From contig NW_001799588.1 of the NCBI RefSeq assembly GCF_000165425.1, forward strand, positions 4,920 through 68,919: a DNA stretch of 64,000 nt, written 5' to 3'. Every line of letters starts with the position of its first letter. Position 1 is the stretch's first letter. The notes below the pieces were generated by a model, which saw only the letters and a program-made list of their open reading frames with translations, searched no databases and was not told the origin of the DNA. Positions 22,307-34,626 of this stretch are shown in pieces. The DNA is from Paramecium tetraurelia (taxonomy: Eukaryota > Ciliophora > Oligohymenophorea > Peniculida > Parameciidae). The position numbers and the translations under genes are program-made.

Positions 22307-24103
22307 ATGAGTATGTAACTAACACAAAAACCGAATCCATTTTTTTAAGTCCGCTAACATAGCTAAAACCACAACACAAATACCATAAACTGTTAAAAAA
22401 TGAGAATGTATGTAAACTTCTTTTCTTTAGGAGCATAATTGATTAAATATCACCCATCAAAGGATAATAATAAAAGAGCACTCAAAGAGATTCATTTTAT
22501 TAAGTTAAAGGTCAATCTGGATCTGCAGCCTGTCTTCTCTCTAACAAAACATTCCCAAGTAGATTCTTAGATAGTTTATATACATCCTTAAATTATACTC
22601 AGGAAAGTAATGTTGAAAAAAAGAATGGTACTTTGAATAAAGGACAAAAACTCAACTTTGAAACACTCAAAGATCATTTTAAATTTGTATATGATTACTT
22701 AGATGATTTCAAATAACAATTCGATAAAGTTATATAAGCATAAATTGATTAAGTTGTTTAAGTTTTGAAATCAGCTTCTTAATTATCAAATGCCTTAATA
22801 GAAGAAAACGCTTAGATTAAAAGCTAGTTAAGCACTGTTGATATAAATAAATTTTAATCACATCTGGAATAGTAAGAATTGAAGATTTCTCAAATTAACA
22901 GTGAAAATAATCAACTAAAATGTTAAATAAATAAATTATAGGAGGAAAATTAAAAATTAAAAGATGGAATCTTGCATTCTGAAAAAATGTAGTAAGAAGC
23001 AGTCACAAAAAATGATAAAGAGAATGTAATTTCTAATAACAATAAAGGAAAATACACTTAAAGAGAATTAAGCTATAAATTTGAATAAGCAGAAATTAAA
23101 TTATTGACTCTTTAAATAAGCAACGATTAACTTAAATAACAATTATAACATTACTAATTAGATTAGCAAACTATTTCATAAATGAAAGATACCATATCTA
23201 CTCTAGAACTTAAATCCTAAAGTTTATTGAATCAAAAAGATGCATTACAATAAGAAAATGATCTTTTAAATTAAAAAGTAGAAAATCTCGAAAAATAATG
23301 TAAAGACAAATAGAAGACCTAGGAATTCTTGATTTATCAAAATTCGTTAGAAAATGAATTAATAAAGTTTAAATAAGAATAGGCCCAGAGTCATTAGACT
23401 ATTTTATCCTTAAACAATACGATTTAATAGTTAAAGGAATAGATTAATATATTTAGAACATAAAAAGATTAAGCCGAAGTATCAATATAAAATATAGTTA
23501 GAATGCTTTTCAATTAGAGTTAGTATAATCATAAAATGAATTATAATAAGCTACTGCTAGATATTAAGTTTTGTGGCAAGAAATATCTGAAATGAAGGAT
23601 AGATTAGAATAAAGAAAAATTGAAGAAGATAGCCATTACATGTTATCTAATGCAGAAAAAGTATTATTTGAAACTTAAATTACTAATCTGAATGACAAGA
23701 TCAAGGAATATGAATAAATTTTATTACAAAATGACTCAAAAATAAAGTTTAAAAATTATTAATCTTTTTAGGTCCTTAGAATTATAGATAAATTAGATTT
23801 AATAAGAGAAGGAGAACTACAAATAGCAATTAGAAAAGAATGGATCTTTAAGCAGCAAGTCTTTAGATTTCTAAGAGCAATAATGGAAGATCACACAATT
23901 AAGTAGATATTATCATATAATAGATAAAAGATTTAATCATTAATAAAAAAGATAAAGAACTATCAAAAAAGTCAGAAGAATTAGCTTAATTTAAATAGGG
24001 ATATGATTTGCAGATGAAAAAGAATTAAAATTTAGAAGGAAAGATCCTTTAATTAATGGAATAGGAGATTAAGATCAATAGTAATTTGATAAAAAAGCCA
24101 TGA
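22307..24103 (+). CDS. large coiled-coil protein
   Basis: About 564 aa with introns 22408-22430, 23479-23501 and 23747-23771. A fourth step is needed near 23856: either a 31-nt GT..AAG intron or a -2 indel. With the 31-nt intron the spliced length is a multiple of 3. The N-terminal 150 residues are polar (VRQHSQNHNTNTINCQKMRM; NKTFPSRFLDSLYTSLNY) and the rest is long coiled coil (LEQQELKISQINSENNQLK; NDQLKQQLQHYQLDQQTISQ). It ends KINSNLIKKP. It resembles generic centrosomal or basal-body coiled-coil proteins, but no family is identified. It starts 50 bp downstream of the trichocyst copy 1 stop. Confidence 0.65.
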
Positions 24104-24254
24104 TGTTATATATATTATCCTTACTAATAATAATCACAACAATTATTTTTTATATTCTTAAATTGCACTGTTAAAAAATCATTCGAGATATTCAATTAAG
24201 ATTCAGGTGATATAATTAATAAGAATTTCAATTTTAATAAATGCATAACAGTAT

Positions 24255-25046
24255 TCAAACATCATGGATTGACTACATTCTCTTTTGCTTTACAGGCTTT
24301 GTCATCTGATCAGTGATGTGAATTGTATTGGATCTAGTCTTAATTGCACTCTTAGGTTTCTTCTTTCCATACAAGCTTGCTAATTCCTACATCCTGTCTA
24401 TCGTTATAGTCTACCCTAAGACTGATATCGAATTTTTTCTACGGTTTTAATTCAATTAAATACAGATTTTGAGATGTCTTCTTTTTTGGCAACTTAATCA
24501 TTGTTTTAGGTTAAACTTATTATTTCTGTTATGATATTATTGTTGATAATCTATCCTATGTAGTATCAGTCATCAATCTCTCTTGACTCGAAATTTTAAT
24601 TTATTTCTTCATTCTAACAATCTCTTTTGATAATTGCTTCCGAAATATTAATCATTTCAATACTATTATTTATGAATTAGATTTCTCTAATTGTTTCTAC
24701 ATCTCCTCACATGTGTCTTATAAGTCTTCGGCATATATTTTTAATTGTTATTAAATCTAAATGTGCTTTCTTGCCTCGCTCTCTTTTTGAATTAATTGAT
24801 CTTCCAATAATTTATATTGGTTCTTAAGATCATGGTATCCTTAGAGAAACGAATCCACAATTTGGCACATTATTCGGAAACAAACCTAAACATCTTCAAC
24901 CATATTGTCTTGGCATGGTAGCTCAGCACTCTCACTTGTATTCTCCATCAATTTTTTATAATAGTTCAGTATCTAATGCGAATCGGCTAAGGGTATACCT
25001 CCTTAAATAACTACTTGATTATCTTCTCTTCGCTCTCCTTTTACAT
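24255..25046 (-). CDS. short coiled-coil protein with basic tail
   Basis: 237 aa after three introns (24973-24998, 24637-24663, 24439-24463), all needed for an open frame. The middle is coiled coil (FLQGYHDLKNQYKLLEDQLI, AEDLQDTCEEMQKQLEKSN) and the tail is basic: QELASLYGKKKPKSAIKTR and QMTKPVKQKRMQSIHDV. The second intron ends CGGAAG, which is unusual. No family recognised. It is convergent with the previous gene, 151 bp between stops. Confidence 0.65.
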
Positions 25047-25903
25047 TTATATATTATAATAAATTATCGATATTATTATAATCATCTCAATCCAATAAAC
25101 AAAATTTAATAATAGTATTATTATTTATCTTATATTTAACACCCAAGAAATTGCATTTAAATAATTATTGCAAAAATCTATAAATCAAATTCTGTTAAAT
25201 TTTGCAATTTAGGATTCATAAGAGTATAAAATTAATAAGTTAAGAATCTCTTATCAGAGATGATTCTATTTTTGGAGAACTAACCGAAGATCTCCTTTGG
25301 AATATTAAATTATAATTCATAATTTCTAATTTAAATCTATACCTTTAGAACAATTCTCTTGCCTAAGATATTAAAGGATACTAATATTTTCATTTAATAT
25401 TATGTATATATGTAGTTTATATACCTTTCCAAAATTTTAATTTTCTAACGTAAATTTATCATTTAATGAATTAATTACAAAAATAGGATCAGATATCTAA
25501 AATACGTTTTAACTTATTTCTAATCTAAAAATTCCTAATGAAAAAAATTGGCAAGGAATATTATATTACTCATTATGAATAATGATATGAGGAAGTGCAT
25601 TAACAATATTTCAAATCTAGAGTCAAGTGTTTTCTCTACATTGATAACAGAGTGATAAAATTAACAAAAACAAAACAAATCCTAAATTAATATAGAGATT
25701 CATTTCAACTAATTAGTATTTGTAGACTAATCTATTAACCGAGTACTAATATTTTTTTTAAGCTTTTATAAAAATCATACATAATTTAACCAAAGAAAAA
25801 ATTCATTTTATGAATCTTTTATTAAAGAAGAATACAATTGGGATTTTGTTAGCTTTAATTTATTATCAAAATATATCTAATATATAAACAAATTCTTGTT
25901 TTA
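25047..25903. other. AT-rich spacer between two - strand genes
   Basis: 857 bp with no coding frame on either strand. It should contain the promoter of the coiled-coil gene at 24255-25046 and the 3' end of the TBC gene. Unusually long for this window. Confidence 0.45.
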
Positions 25904-27117
25904 TCACTTTTAATTCTTTTTATACTTCTAATCTAATTGTTGAATAGTAGTTTTGGAAAATTTGTATTTGCTAAGCATTAGATTAATAAATTAATTAGAA
26001 TCCAAATGAAGTAAATCCTCATTTGATCTAAGATATTATAAACCATTTTCAAAATCATTTAATTGAATTAACTTTTATTCTTTATAATGAATGATTGCTA
26101 AGGCACATCTAAAAATAGTCTTTTCGCCTTCCACCAAGAAAATCTCGAAAACTCTATAAAATAAATTAATTGGTAGGGCAGTTGAGAATAATGTAATGAA
26201 CCTAAAATTTATGAATTATGAATAACCATTCAGTTGTAAAATAGAACAAATCAATATTATGACGTTTTAGTATTTTTGAAGTAATTGGATGATATTATTA
26301 TATCAAATTATCAAGAATGTAAAATTCTCTATAAAGAGAATTGGGATCTTTGTATTTAGCTGTTAGATTGTAGTGAGTCATCAAGCGATAGAGAATCCAG
26401 AAGGCCTCAAAATTATTAAGGATTCTTACATTTTCATCATTTGTAACCATAATAAGAGCTGCAGTTAGAAAATTTAATCCTTAACAATATCCCATGTCTG
26501 GAATAGCTTCAGATAAAGCTTTGAGCACATTGACTAGAGATTCAGAAAGGACTGTTTAATCCTGAATTTAAAGAATAGATACTTAAAAGTTAATATTGTC
26601 TGGGAATGTGCGATGAACGTCTAATCTAATCTGATGCTCGAATTTAAATTCATTTTTTGTTAAAAAATCAGAGTATTTCGATGTTTTTTAAATGGTATTT
26701 GCTGTTTCCTTAGCCTTTTTGATATTGGCTAGAAGTGGCCAAGCTAGAATTCTTAAGCCATCAGGTATCCCCTAAAATAAAATTAGGAAATACCTTTCGA
26801 GTTCTTTCTTTGATTAATTAAATATTTTGCTTATCAAACTCATTTATCATTTATCTCCACTTTTCAACTCTTGCATTAAGTGTTTTTCTGTCTTTATAAT
26901 GTTTTAAATTTATTTATGATTTGAATCCATATTAATCAGTTTGCTCAATTTAAGCTTAGTGTGAGATTTACGAATGAACCTCATTTTGCTTAGTAGCCTA
27001 GAAATCAGGAGTCTATAAATTTTATTAAGGTTCAGATTGGTTATCAAATTCATATTAAAACAATTCATCTTCATCTTCTTCTTTTTGTATGCATTATGTT
27101 AATTAGGTTGTTCTCAT
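25904..27117 (-). CDS. TBC-domain Rab GTPase-activating protein
   Basis: 388 aa after two introns (26772-26793, 26202-26226). A Gln-rich N-terminus of about 90 residues leads into the TBC domain at about residue 115: KGIPDGLRILAWPLL, the Arg-finger motif IRLDVHRTFPDN (IxxDxxR), the Gln-finger motif MGYCQGLNFL, and the C-terminal helices WFITLFSTALPINLFYRVFE with RCALAIIHYKE. Both catalytic fingers are present, so it should stimulate GTP hydrolysis on a Rab in vesicle traffic. Partner Rab unknown. The start codon lies 14 bp from the divergent beta-propeller gene. Confidence 0.88.
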
Positions 27118-27131
27118 TATATAATAATAAA
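27118..27131. promoter_or_regulatory. 14-bp divergent start-to-start spacer
   Basis: Only tataataataataa-type A/T sequence lies between the two ATG codons, so the 5' ends must be nearly leaderless or overlap the opposite coding sequence. Confidence 0.4.
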
Positions 27132-28813
27132 ATGATTATACTTTCAATTATTTTTGCAATCGCGTAATCTCAATAAATCAAGCCTTACGACTTTGCAGTA
27201 TCTTTAATATAAGGTATCAGTTTATTCCCATTGATAGTATAGTCATCAATTCATTATGATATGAGAGTAAACGAAGATGCAATTCTCTACACATATCCTA
27301 AGGGAGCAATTTATAAAAGCAATATCTCAACTAATAACGAGATTTAATTGTGCAGTGTATAACATGACACAATAACACTAACAAATAACATTACTAAATA
27401 GATAATTAATTCATCAACAGATAAAATTGATTAGTAAAATGATCAAATTATAAATGCATTTTACATGAATAAAAATTTGGGTTTAGTGACAGAATTTAAT
27501 AATTATATTGTATTCTGCTTAGATAAATTAGAAATTATTAAGAAATACGAGTTATCTGATTTCATAAAAGCAAAAAAAGAATAATTTTAAGAAGGAATTT
27601 TTAGTGCTGAATTGAATATGGCTTTTCTATTTTATTAAACAACACTAATCATTTAGGAGGAGAAAGGCATTTTGGTGTCTTAAACTATTACAGAAATGGC
27701 AATTAAAAAAGTATTATGTAGTTTGGGACATATCTTTATTGCTACTAAAGATGGAATGTTAGTCTATTAAATAGATGTAGGAAATCAAATGATTACGTTG
27801 AAAAGTCATATAGAATAGAATCATACTATTAATGATATTGTTTTAAGTGCAAAAAATTAATACATATTTCTATTGGAAGAAGATGGAATACATATTTACA
27901 GAATTCTCTTTGATAATGAAAAATAGATTTAAATAAAAAAATATTCTATATTGCCATTTATACCTATTGAATCTTCATTTAATTTTAATTAAAATAATGA
28001 TTCAAGCTTTGCTGTATTGAAAAAATCTCAGAAGTCAGTGATCTTCGTTGATTTAGAAATTAATTTAGATTAAGGAGTTTGGTTTATAGTCAACTCTCAT
28101 GTCCTCAAAATTGCTGCATAGAATTTAGAAATAAATAACAATTTTGTTGTTATCAAAGGTTCAGAAACTCACTGTATAATTAAGCATTCATAACCAAGTA
28201 TCTTTACTGTATTTAAAATTCATAATAATAGAATATTTTTAATTATTATCCATTTACCTTAGCACATACAATTTATCTGAATTTTTATTAATTTAATGTT
28301 GAAAATTCATTAGATATTTTATATGGCGTTGATTCAGATTCAATAACATTATTTTAAATAGATCAAATTTAAGGTAACATAGTATGTTCAACGAATGACA
28401 CTGGCTTAATTGGATAGGTATTTTTCATTTAAATTTAGAATTTTAATTATTAAATATTTTCTAATTTAAGCGATTGTGAAAAAAAGTAATAATATTCTTA
28501 AGAAATTCAAAGTAAGGATTTAATAGTGTGTTAATTTAATACTGAAATTGGAATTAATATAATTTCAGATGATATAAATCCTTTTAATAGGCAACTTTTA
28601 ATTATACTGATTGTTTGTTTGGGAATAGCTTTATTCTTAAGTATTCTAGCCTTGATTTGCTATGGAAATAAAACAAGGAAGCAGCTTAGTTCATACTAAT
28701 AAAAAATTAAATTATATTAACAATTTTCAGGTGATCAAAATGACACTATTCGTACAAAATAGCCTCCGCCAACTATTGATAACAAATTTAAGATAGACGA
28801 GTTTGAATAATGA
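27132..28813 (+). CDS. type I membrane protein with luminal propeller-like domain
   Basis: 552 aa with intron 28209-28231; a further in-phase 21-nt intron at 28418-28438 is possible. Signal peptide MIILSIIFAIAQS. A luminal body of about 450 residues is built of short repeated beta units (LVTEFNNYIVFCLDKLEI, HIFIATKDGMLVYQI, YIFLLEEDGIHIYRI) typical of a beta-propeller. One transmembrane helix follows (LLIILIVCLGIALFLSILAL), then a cytosolic tail of about 55 residues with a Pro stretch (RTKQPPPTIDN). Expected at the cell surface or in endomembranes. Function unknown. Confidence 0.75.
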
Positions 28814-29826
28814 GTATCTTTTCTATTTAAATCATTAGTATTTTATAAAAAGGTTATCAAAAATCACTCTTCCCTAAGTTTAATCATTAATTATCTTTAC
28901 TCTAATTAATTGTTTAAGTAAGTAATAATTCACGAATTCTACTCAAAAGGAGAATAATTGATTAGGACTAATAAATTATATGACAATTTCAAATACACAT
29001 TTAGGTTCAGCTAATCATTTCTATAATATATTGAAAATGGCATTTTGTAATAATAGATGTATAGAAAATATTAATTATACAAAATAAAAATAGACTAGAA
29101 TAAGATATAACTGCAGAAACAGAAATCGAATTGAATTCCTTTTTAAATTAGAATCTCTTTGAAACTTCATTTATATTTTACAATTCTATCAATCCAAATC
29201 TGTGACTCATAATAGGAAGTCCACATTAAGTACATTAAATTAAGAATCTTAAGTAAATAGAGTTGATAAATAGGATTGATCGCTCCTGTATTGGGATTGT
29301 GAAAACAAGTTATGGATCAATAACTTTTGCTCTTGAATTTATCAATCGTTCGAAGTGCAAATTCTAAATGTTCACTTCAATGTAATTCTTAACTTGTCCA
29401 TATGTAGATTACTCCTTTATAAATATATATTAATAATGAAGTAACGGAAATTATATATAAAAAAATAATATATCATGATATTAAATTGGTCTCAATACTA
29501 TTATTCTTATGGTATTTATAATCATTAAATTATAGTCTCATCACCTATAATTCAACCTGAGTATTTAATATTATATTTATTTATTCATGTTCTCTGAATT
29601 ACAATGTAATGTAATTTATTGAGTTAAATGATACTTAGGCTTTGAGTCTCTCACCACTAAACAGTAATTTAATTAGATAATTATCAATATTATCAAAAAA
29701 AACTTCAATAGTTTTTATAAAAAAACAATTGAAAAATTATTTAATAATTAATAAAGCGAATAAACCGAATTTGTATTGTTAATATATTAAGGCTTACGGT
29801 TGTGTTTATTTATTTTAAAAAAATTG
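28814..29826. other. 1-kb spacer with a coding relic
   Basis: AT-rich; the only protein-like stretch is the relic at 29165-29405 on the - strand, listed separately. Confidence 0.4.
29165..29405 (-). pseudogene. unassigned coding relic with internal TGA
   Basis: Reading on the - strand gives EHLEFALRTIDKFKSKSY, a TGA, then SITCFHNPNTGAINPIYQLY and YYESQIWIDRIVKYK before the next TGA, all in one frame. It has no start. It looks like a gene fragment eroded by point mutation rather than by indels. No family recognised. Confidence 0.3.
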
Positions 29827-30508
29827 ATGCTAAATCCTAACTTTAATGCTTATTATGTACAATAACCATTGTTCTATCCATTTGGATACTAATATTTCAT
29901 AATGCCAGCACCTCTTACATTAACTAGCACTTAGATAATTAATCCTCAAATACAATTTTATGATAATCTAACTTAAACAAATAATGTATCTAGTGGGTTG
30001 AACTAACAATAAGGAGAGCATAAACTAAAAAATATCTCTGAAACTTAAAGCTATCTCAATTCTGATAGTGATAATGATGAACATAGAGATACTCCTTTTC
30101 ATCCTAAATCAACTAAATCCAATCTAACTAAGAACATTTAGAAACCAAACCTTTTGGTCAAATCTACTAATATCCAGAAGAATTATGCAAAAGCTATAGT
30201 GTCCTATGCATGCAGATAAAGAACAATAATTTTTGAAACTCTTGGAGAAGAGAAAGGGGAAGAATTCATAAAATTGATGAATCGTCTCAAAAATAAGCTT
30301 AGAAATATTGCACACATTACGAAGTATACTCATGCAGAAGAATTTTTATCATTATTCAGAATTTTAGGGTATGTTAAGTGATCATAATTTTAGAAACAAT
30401 TTCATTAAAAAGGACTCAGTTAGTTATATCTATAACTCTAAGATAATGTAGAAGAGTTGTCATTTGTCCAACATGACAGTAGTAAGGAATTCTCTATTAA
30501 AGTATTGA
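29827..30508 (+). CDS. hypothetical protein with conserved-looking basic helical domain
   Basis: 218 aa after one 25-nt intron (30369-30393). The first 100 residues are low-complexity Gln/Asn/Ser. The C-terminal half is compact and likely folded: KNYAKAIVSYACRQRTIIFE, GEEFIKLMNRLKNKLRNIAH, HAEEFLSLFRILGNNF. No domain is recognised. The start is the first ATG; there is no upstream frame. Confidence 0.6.
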
Positions 30509-30652
30509 TATCATCAAAGCGATAATGAATTTTTATAGTGTTTTTTTATTTCATATAATGAATGAATAGAATTAATTATTTTGATTGATTATAAGATTGT
30601 TTTGCAATTATTAGTAGTATTTCATTATTATATATTGAAATAAATAAAAATA

Positions 30653-32215
30653 ATGAATATTAATTAAGAGGCAGTAAAAGCACATATATCTTAAATGCTG
30701 GCTCAGTTGAGATAGTTGAAGGAAAAGATCTAAAATTTAGAAATACCTGAATTGGGAAATCAAGCCAGTTATAATAAAAACACTGATTTAATTGAAGGTT
30801 CAAAATAACAACTACATCATATAATTACTTAATATTTCAAAGACATCCAAAACATTTACATCTATTTAAGTCGGTTCTATCCAACCACAGCCTTAAAATG
30901 TATTGAGTTATTTGATATAATTATAGAATATATGAAATAAGAAATTGAGAGTATATTTGCCTAATTATCAGAATACAAGAAGAAAATGAATGAAAAATAA
31001 TTTTCCTAATTGGATTATGAGGAATTTTAGGCTGCTAATTATCCTGCAAAGAAAGATGAAATACAATAAGAATGCATGCAAATATAAACTGAGAGCTATC
31101 CCAATCATACAAGCGAATGTATGCCAAATATCAAGGTTCAAAATAGAATTACAGAAAGCCTTTACTTTGGTCTCAATTAATATGCTTCAGTCTATTGGCC
31201 AAGCAAAAAAGGAAAGGCCGAGAGTCTTTTCATTAACAAACCAAATTTCTTTATTGAAAACACTATGTAAATTATAATTGTTTATCTCTTTCAGTTGCAT
31301 ACCATATGCTCAAGATAATAAATTATATGCCTATGATTATGCTTCCTAAAAGATATTCTAAACAGAAATGAACGAATAAATACCAGATCACAGTTCCTTT
31401 TTGAATTTACCTGGTGGAAATTTATTCATCAGTGGAGGTGTAAATGCATAAGGATAGGTCTTAGGAGAATGCAGATATATTGACATCTCAAAAGGAACTG
31501 TATTGAAATTACCTGACATGCTTGTAAAGAGAGTAGGACATACTTTGGTATACATTTAACCAAATACATTTTGGTCAGAAGCACCAAAAGGATATATTTA
31601 TGCCATTGGAGGTAGAACACATAACAATTTCAGAACAAAATTATGTGAGAGATTCAATATAGAGAATCAATAATGGGAGGAGATTGAAAAATTAAATGAT
31701 GCTCGATCAAGGTCTTCTTGTGCTTATTCAGAAGAATAGCATGGCATATTTGTATTTTTTGGAACATCAAGCTAATAACTAAATGTTGTAAGTGCAGAGA
31801 AATATGATTTATTGTCAAAGAAATGGGAACGGTTGTTAATCCATAATCAATTGGAAGGGTTTGATGTGAGTTGGGGAAGTGCAATTTGCATTAATGAAGA
31901 TTAGATTCTGATTTTTGGAGGATTGAAGGATAGCCAATATTTTGAAAACAATCTTTATTTCAGTAAAAAGATTTTGGTTTACAACATTCAGAATGAAAAG
32001 TATGAATATTTGATGAATTTTAAAGTATTACTGTAAATGATAGTCAACTTCCAGTAGATTTGTTACCTTTAGCCACAGTGATTCATGAAAACAAAGTGTA
32101 TAGTGTTGGGAAATACATGAGTTGTGTTCAATTACCTCCTCATTAGAGTTTGGGAGAGGGAGCGTTCTTGGTTGAATTGGGAGAAGTCAATTCAATCATT
32201 TGCTTTTTTGGATGA
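30653..32215 (+). CDS. kelch-repeat protein with N-terminal coiled coil
   Basis: 502 aa after two introns (31267-31294 ending CAG; 32000-32025 ending AAAG). The N-terminal 200 residues are helical and charged. The C-terminal half has kelch blades with the GG-(x)-hydrophobic and W/Y pattern: LPGGNLFISGGVNAQGQV, GYIYAIGGRTHNN, NENQWEEI-type (ENQQWEEIEKL), DQILIFGGLKDS. Kelch propellers bind protein partners, often actin or E3 ligases. Without the second, AAAG-ending intron there would be a frameshift in the fifth blade. It is followed by another + gene after 30 bp. Confidence 0.8.
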
Positions 32216-32245
32216 TTATAAATAATATTAATAAATAAATAGATT

Positions 32246-33545
32246 ATGCAAGAATAATATGAATTGTATTATACTACATATAATCAGGAGAGAGAGAGGA
32301 TTAGAGTAAGAGAGTTTCATTACATTAGAAATTTTACAGTAGTTTGAAATCTGAGGAATCCAATCGATTGTTGAAGAGTTAATCTCTTAACGAATCTTTG
32401 AAGAAAGCTGAGGGGTATAAAAATGAGAAGAAGTTGCAGATTAAACAAAAGGCTCACAAATTTAATATTAAAGCTAAAATTATACAGAGAAAGAACAATT
32501 AGATGCAGGAGCATCAATTTCTGGGTATTATTAAATAGAAAAATGAGTTGTTCAAGAAGGAGATTGAGCTGTAAGATATAATTTAAATTCAGAGAACATC
32601 GTCTTAATATTTTGAATGCGGAATAAAAAGAGTAGATCAGATAAAATTAAATCTATAAATCGATGAAACACAAAATCTATTTAGAGAAGGTTGAATAACA
32701 TCAATTAGTAATAAATTAATAATAAAATAGAAAATAGAATAGGAGCATCAGCAAATGTTGGAATAGATGAATAACAAATTCTAGAAGGTCGAATAATATA
32801 TTCAGATTACAAGAGATTCTTAAAAATAGAAATTTAGAAGTCTTAGTTACAAATATCTGACTTATAAACACAAAGCAGAGAATCTAATCTTGGAAAAAAC
32901 AGAAAACACCTTTTAAGAAGCCCTTGATAACATGTCTAAGAGAGAATAAATCTATGTATTCATCCTTATTTAAGTTAAAAAGGAAAAATATCTTGAGACA
33001 AAAGAAAAAGAGAGGAAAAAGATTGTGAGAAGAAACAAATTGGAATTAGTCAAATTTAAAAGAAACAAGAAAAGACAAGAGTCTATTGAAAAAGCCTAAA
33101 AGCAATTGTAAGAATAGGAAAGACAAAGAAGAATACTTAATAACTCTACTTCCATACCAAAAATCATCATAACTGAACATGATGATTAAGGTAATAATGA
33201 TGTTGAAGTAGAAGTCTATGAAGTACCATAATCTCATGAATAAACTTAAACTTATGAAGAAAAAGTTACATCTTCAAAAAAGAATTAAAAGGAAGAATAA
33301 TCTATTTTCACTAATATTAACGAATCATCTATGCAAGTTACTTTGCCTGAAACCAAAAATATTGAATCTCCCAATTATAAGAAACCAAGGAGGGAATCAG
33401 AAAAAGAACGATAATATTAAATTTTAATGTAATATAATTTAAATAAGGACTTAGGAAATTAAGGTTGAATCTAAAATAAGAAAGAGAGAAGTTGGATAGA
33501 GAATTGAACTCATTCTTCATTAGTCAGCCAATAAATTTAAATTGA
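32246..33545 (+). CDS. basic coiled-coil protein
   Basis: 401 aa after four introns (32306-32328, 32571-32592 ending CAG, 32708-32730, 33429-33454). A continuous Lys/Gln-rich coiled coil (LKKAEGYKNEKKLQIKQKAH; KSMKHKIYLEKVEQHQLKIE; KEKYLETKEKERKKIVRRNK) ends in an acidic linker (ITEHDDQGNNDVEVEVYEV) and a second short coil (KQEREKLDRELNSFFISQ). Strongly basic rod proteins of this type are often cytoskeletal. No family recognised. It starts 30 bp after the kelch gene stop. Confidence 0.7.
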
Positions 33546-33605
33546 TATATATATAATACTTATGTGATTATTAGATAAATTCTTTTTGGATATATCTCAT
33601 TGTTA

Positions 33606-34459
33606 ATGAATAAATTTGAATTAGCCCTCCAAACTTAATAAGAATTATTAAACTATATTCTATCAACGTAGTGGAAGGATGATTTGGAGAAATAACAATT
33701 AGGAGAAATATTTTCGAAAGTCCAAGTATAATTAATATCCTATTAGACCACCTGCAACATTAAATTGGAAATCGATGAATTCTTTTCTAAAGACACGTAG
33801 GAATAATTAAAATCCTATATATATGAGAAGCAATAGCAAGTATTTACAGTCTTAATTTTTTAAGATCAGATAAATTAATAAAAATCTACAGGAAACTCTT
33901 AACAAATAGGCTCAAGTGAGGTAATCTCCAACATGTGTGATTGCTTAATTGCCTCCCAGATTCAAAAATAACAAAGAGTCATATCTCTAATAAATGTAAA
34001 TATATTGGAAATTCATATTGTAGTAATTATTTCAAAAACAATTTGATAGAAATGAAGAGTTGCCATACAAAATTATGTTTGGAGATAGAGATAAAATAAT
34101 AGAGGGAGGCAATCACAAAATAAATCGGATTATTATAAATAGCGGAAAATTTTAAATTTGAACTAAATTGTTTAGAAAGCGAATTGATGCAAAATCGGCT
34201 TTATTTAAGTGAATAATTTGAGAGTATAAGAAAATTAATCGAAATTACTATTGAGGACAATTTGCTTCAAAATTTAATTAGTTATTGCTCTGCGATATCT
34301 AAGGCGAATATTCTTTTGAAGAAATAACTTATTATAATAAAACAAATATATTCATTTGACACAAAAGATTTGTAATTTGATATGAATTTATTTTAGTTAT
34401 TTATAGATGATGGAAATGGATAAGGAAAATAAATAAACTAGTTACTCACAAGATACTGA
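33606..34459 (+). CDS. hypothetical protein with Cys/His cluster and coiled coil
   Basis: 267 aa after two 25-nt introns (33840-33864 ending AAG; 33935-33959, starting GTG and ending CAG). The N-terminus is helical (MNKFELALQTQQELLNYILS). A central Cys/His cluster, HISNKCKYIGNSYC plus MKSCHTKLC, has the spacing of a zinc-binding finger related to a B-box. A coiled coil follows (IKQQREAITKQIGLLQIAEN). The stop at 34457 is preferred. A further 28-nt intron would extend it to 34556. The zinc site is inference. Confidence 0.55.
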
Positions 34460-34626
34460 TGTTACAAGTTAGTAATCACCATAAAAAAATTATGATTAAA
34501 ATTAGATCATCAACAAAAATCTTAGGAATCAAGAATGTTTGTGTGTAATCTTTTGATGAGGTTTTAATTGTGTATTATAAAAAAAAGAAAATAATATGAT
34601 CATTTAATGTGTAATTTTAATAAAAA

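Noticed and set aside
30990-31277. 95-codon + strand frame
   Set aside because: Shifted frame of the kelch gene exon; the kelch frame is continuous with the blades downstream.
32000-32025. Frameshift in the last kelch blade
   Set aside because: A 26-nt intron ending AAAG restores the frame and gives sensible protein sequence on both sides.
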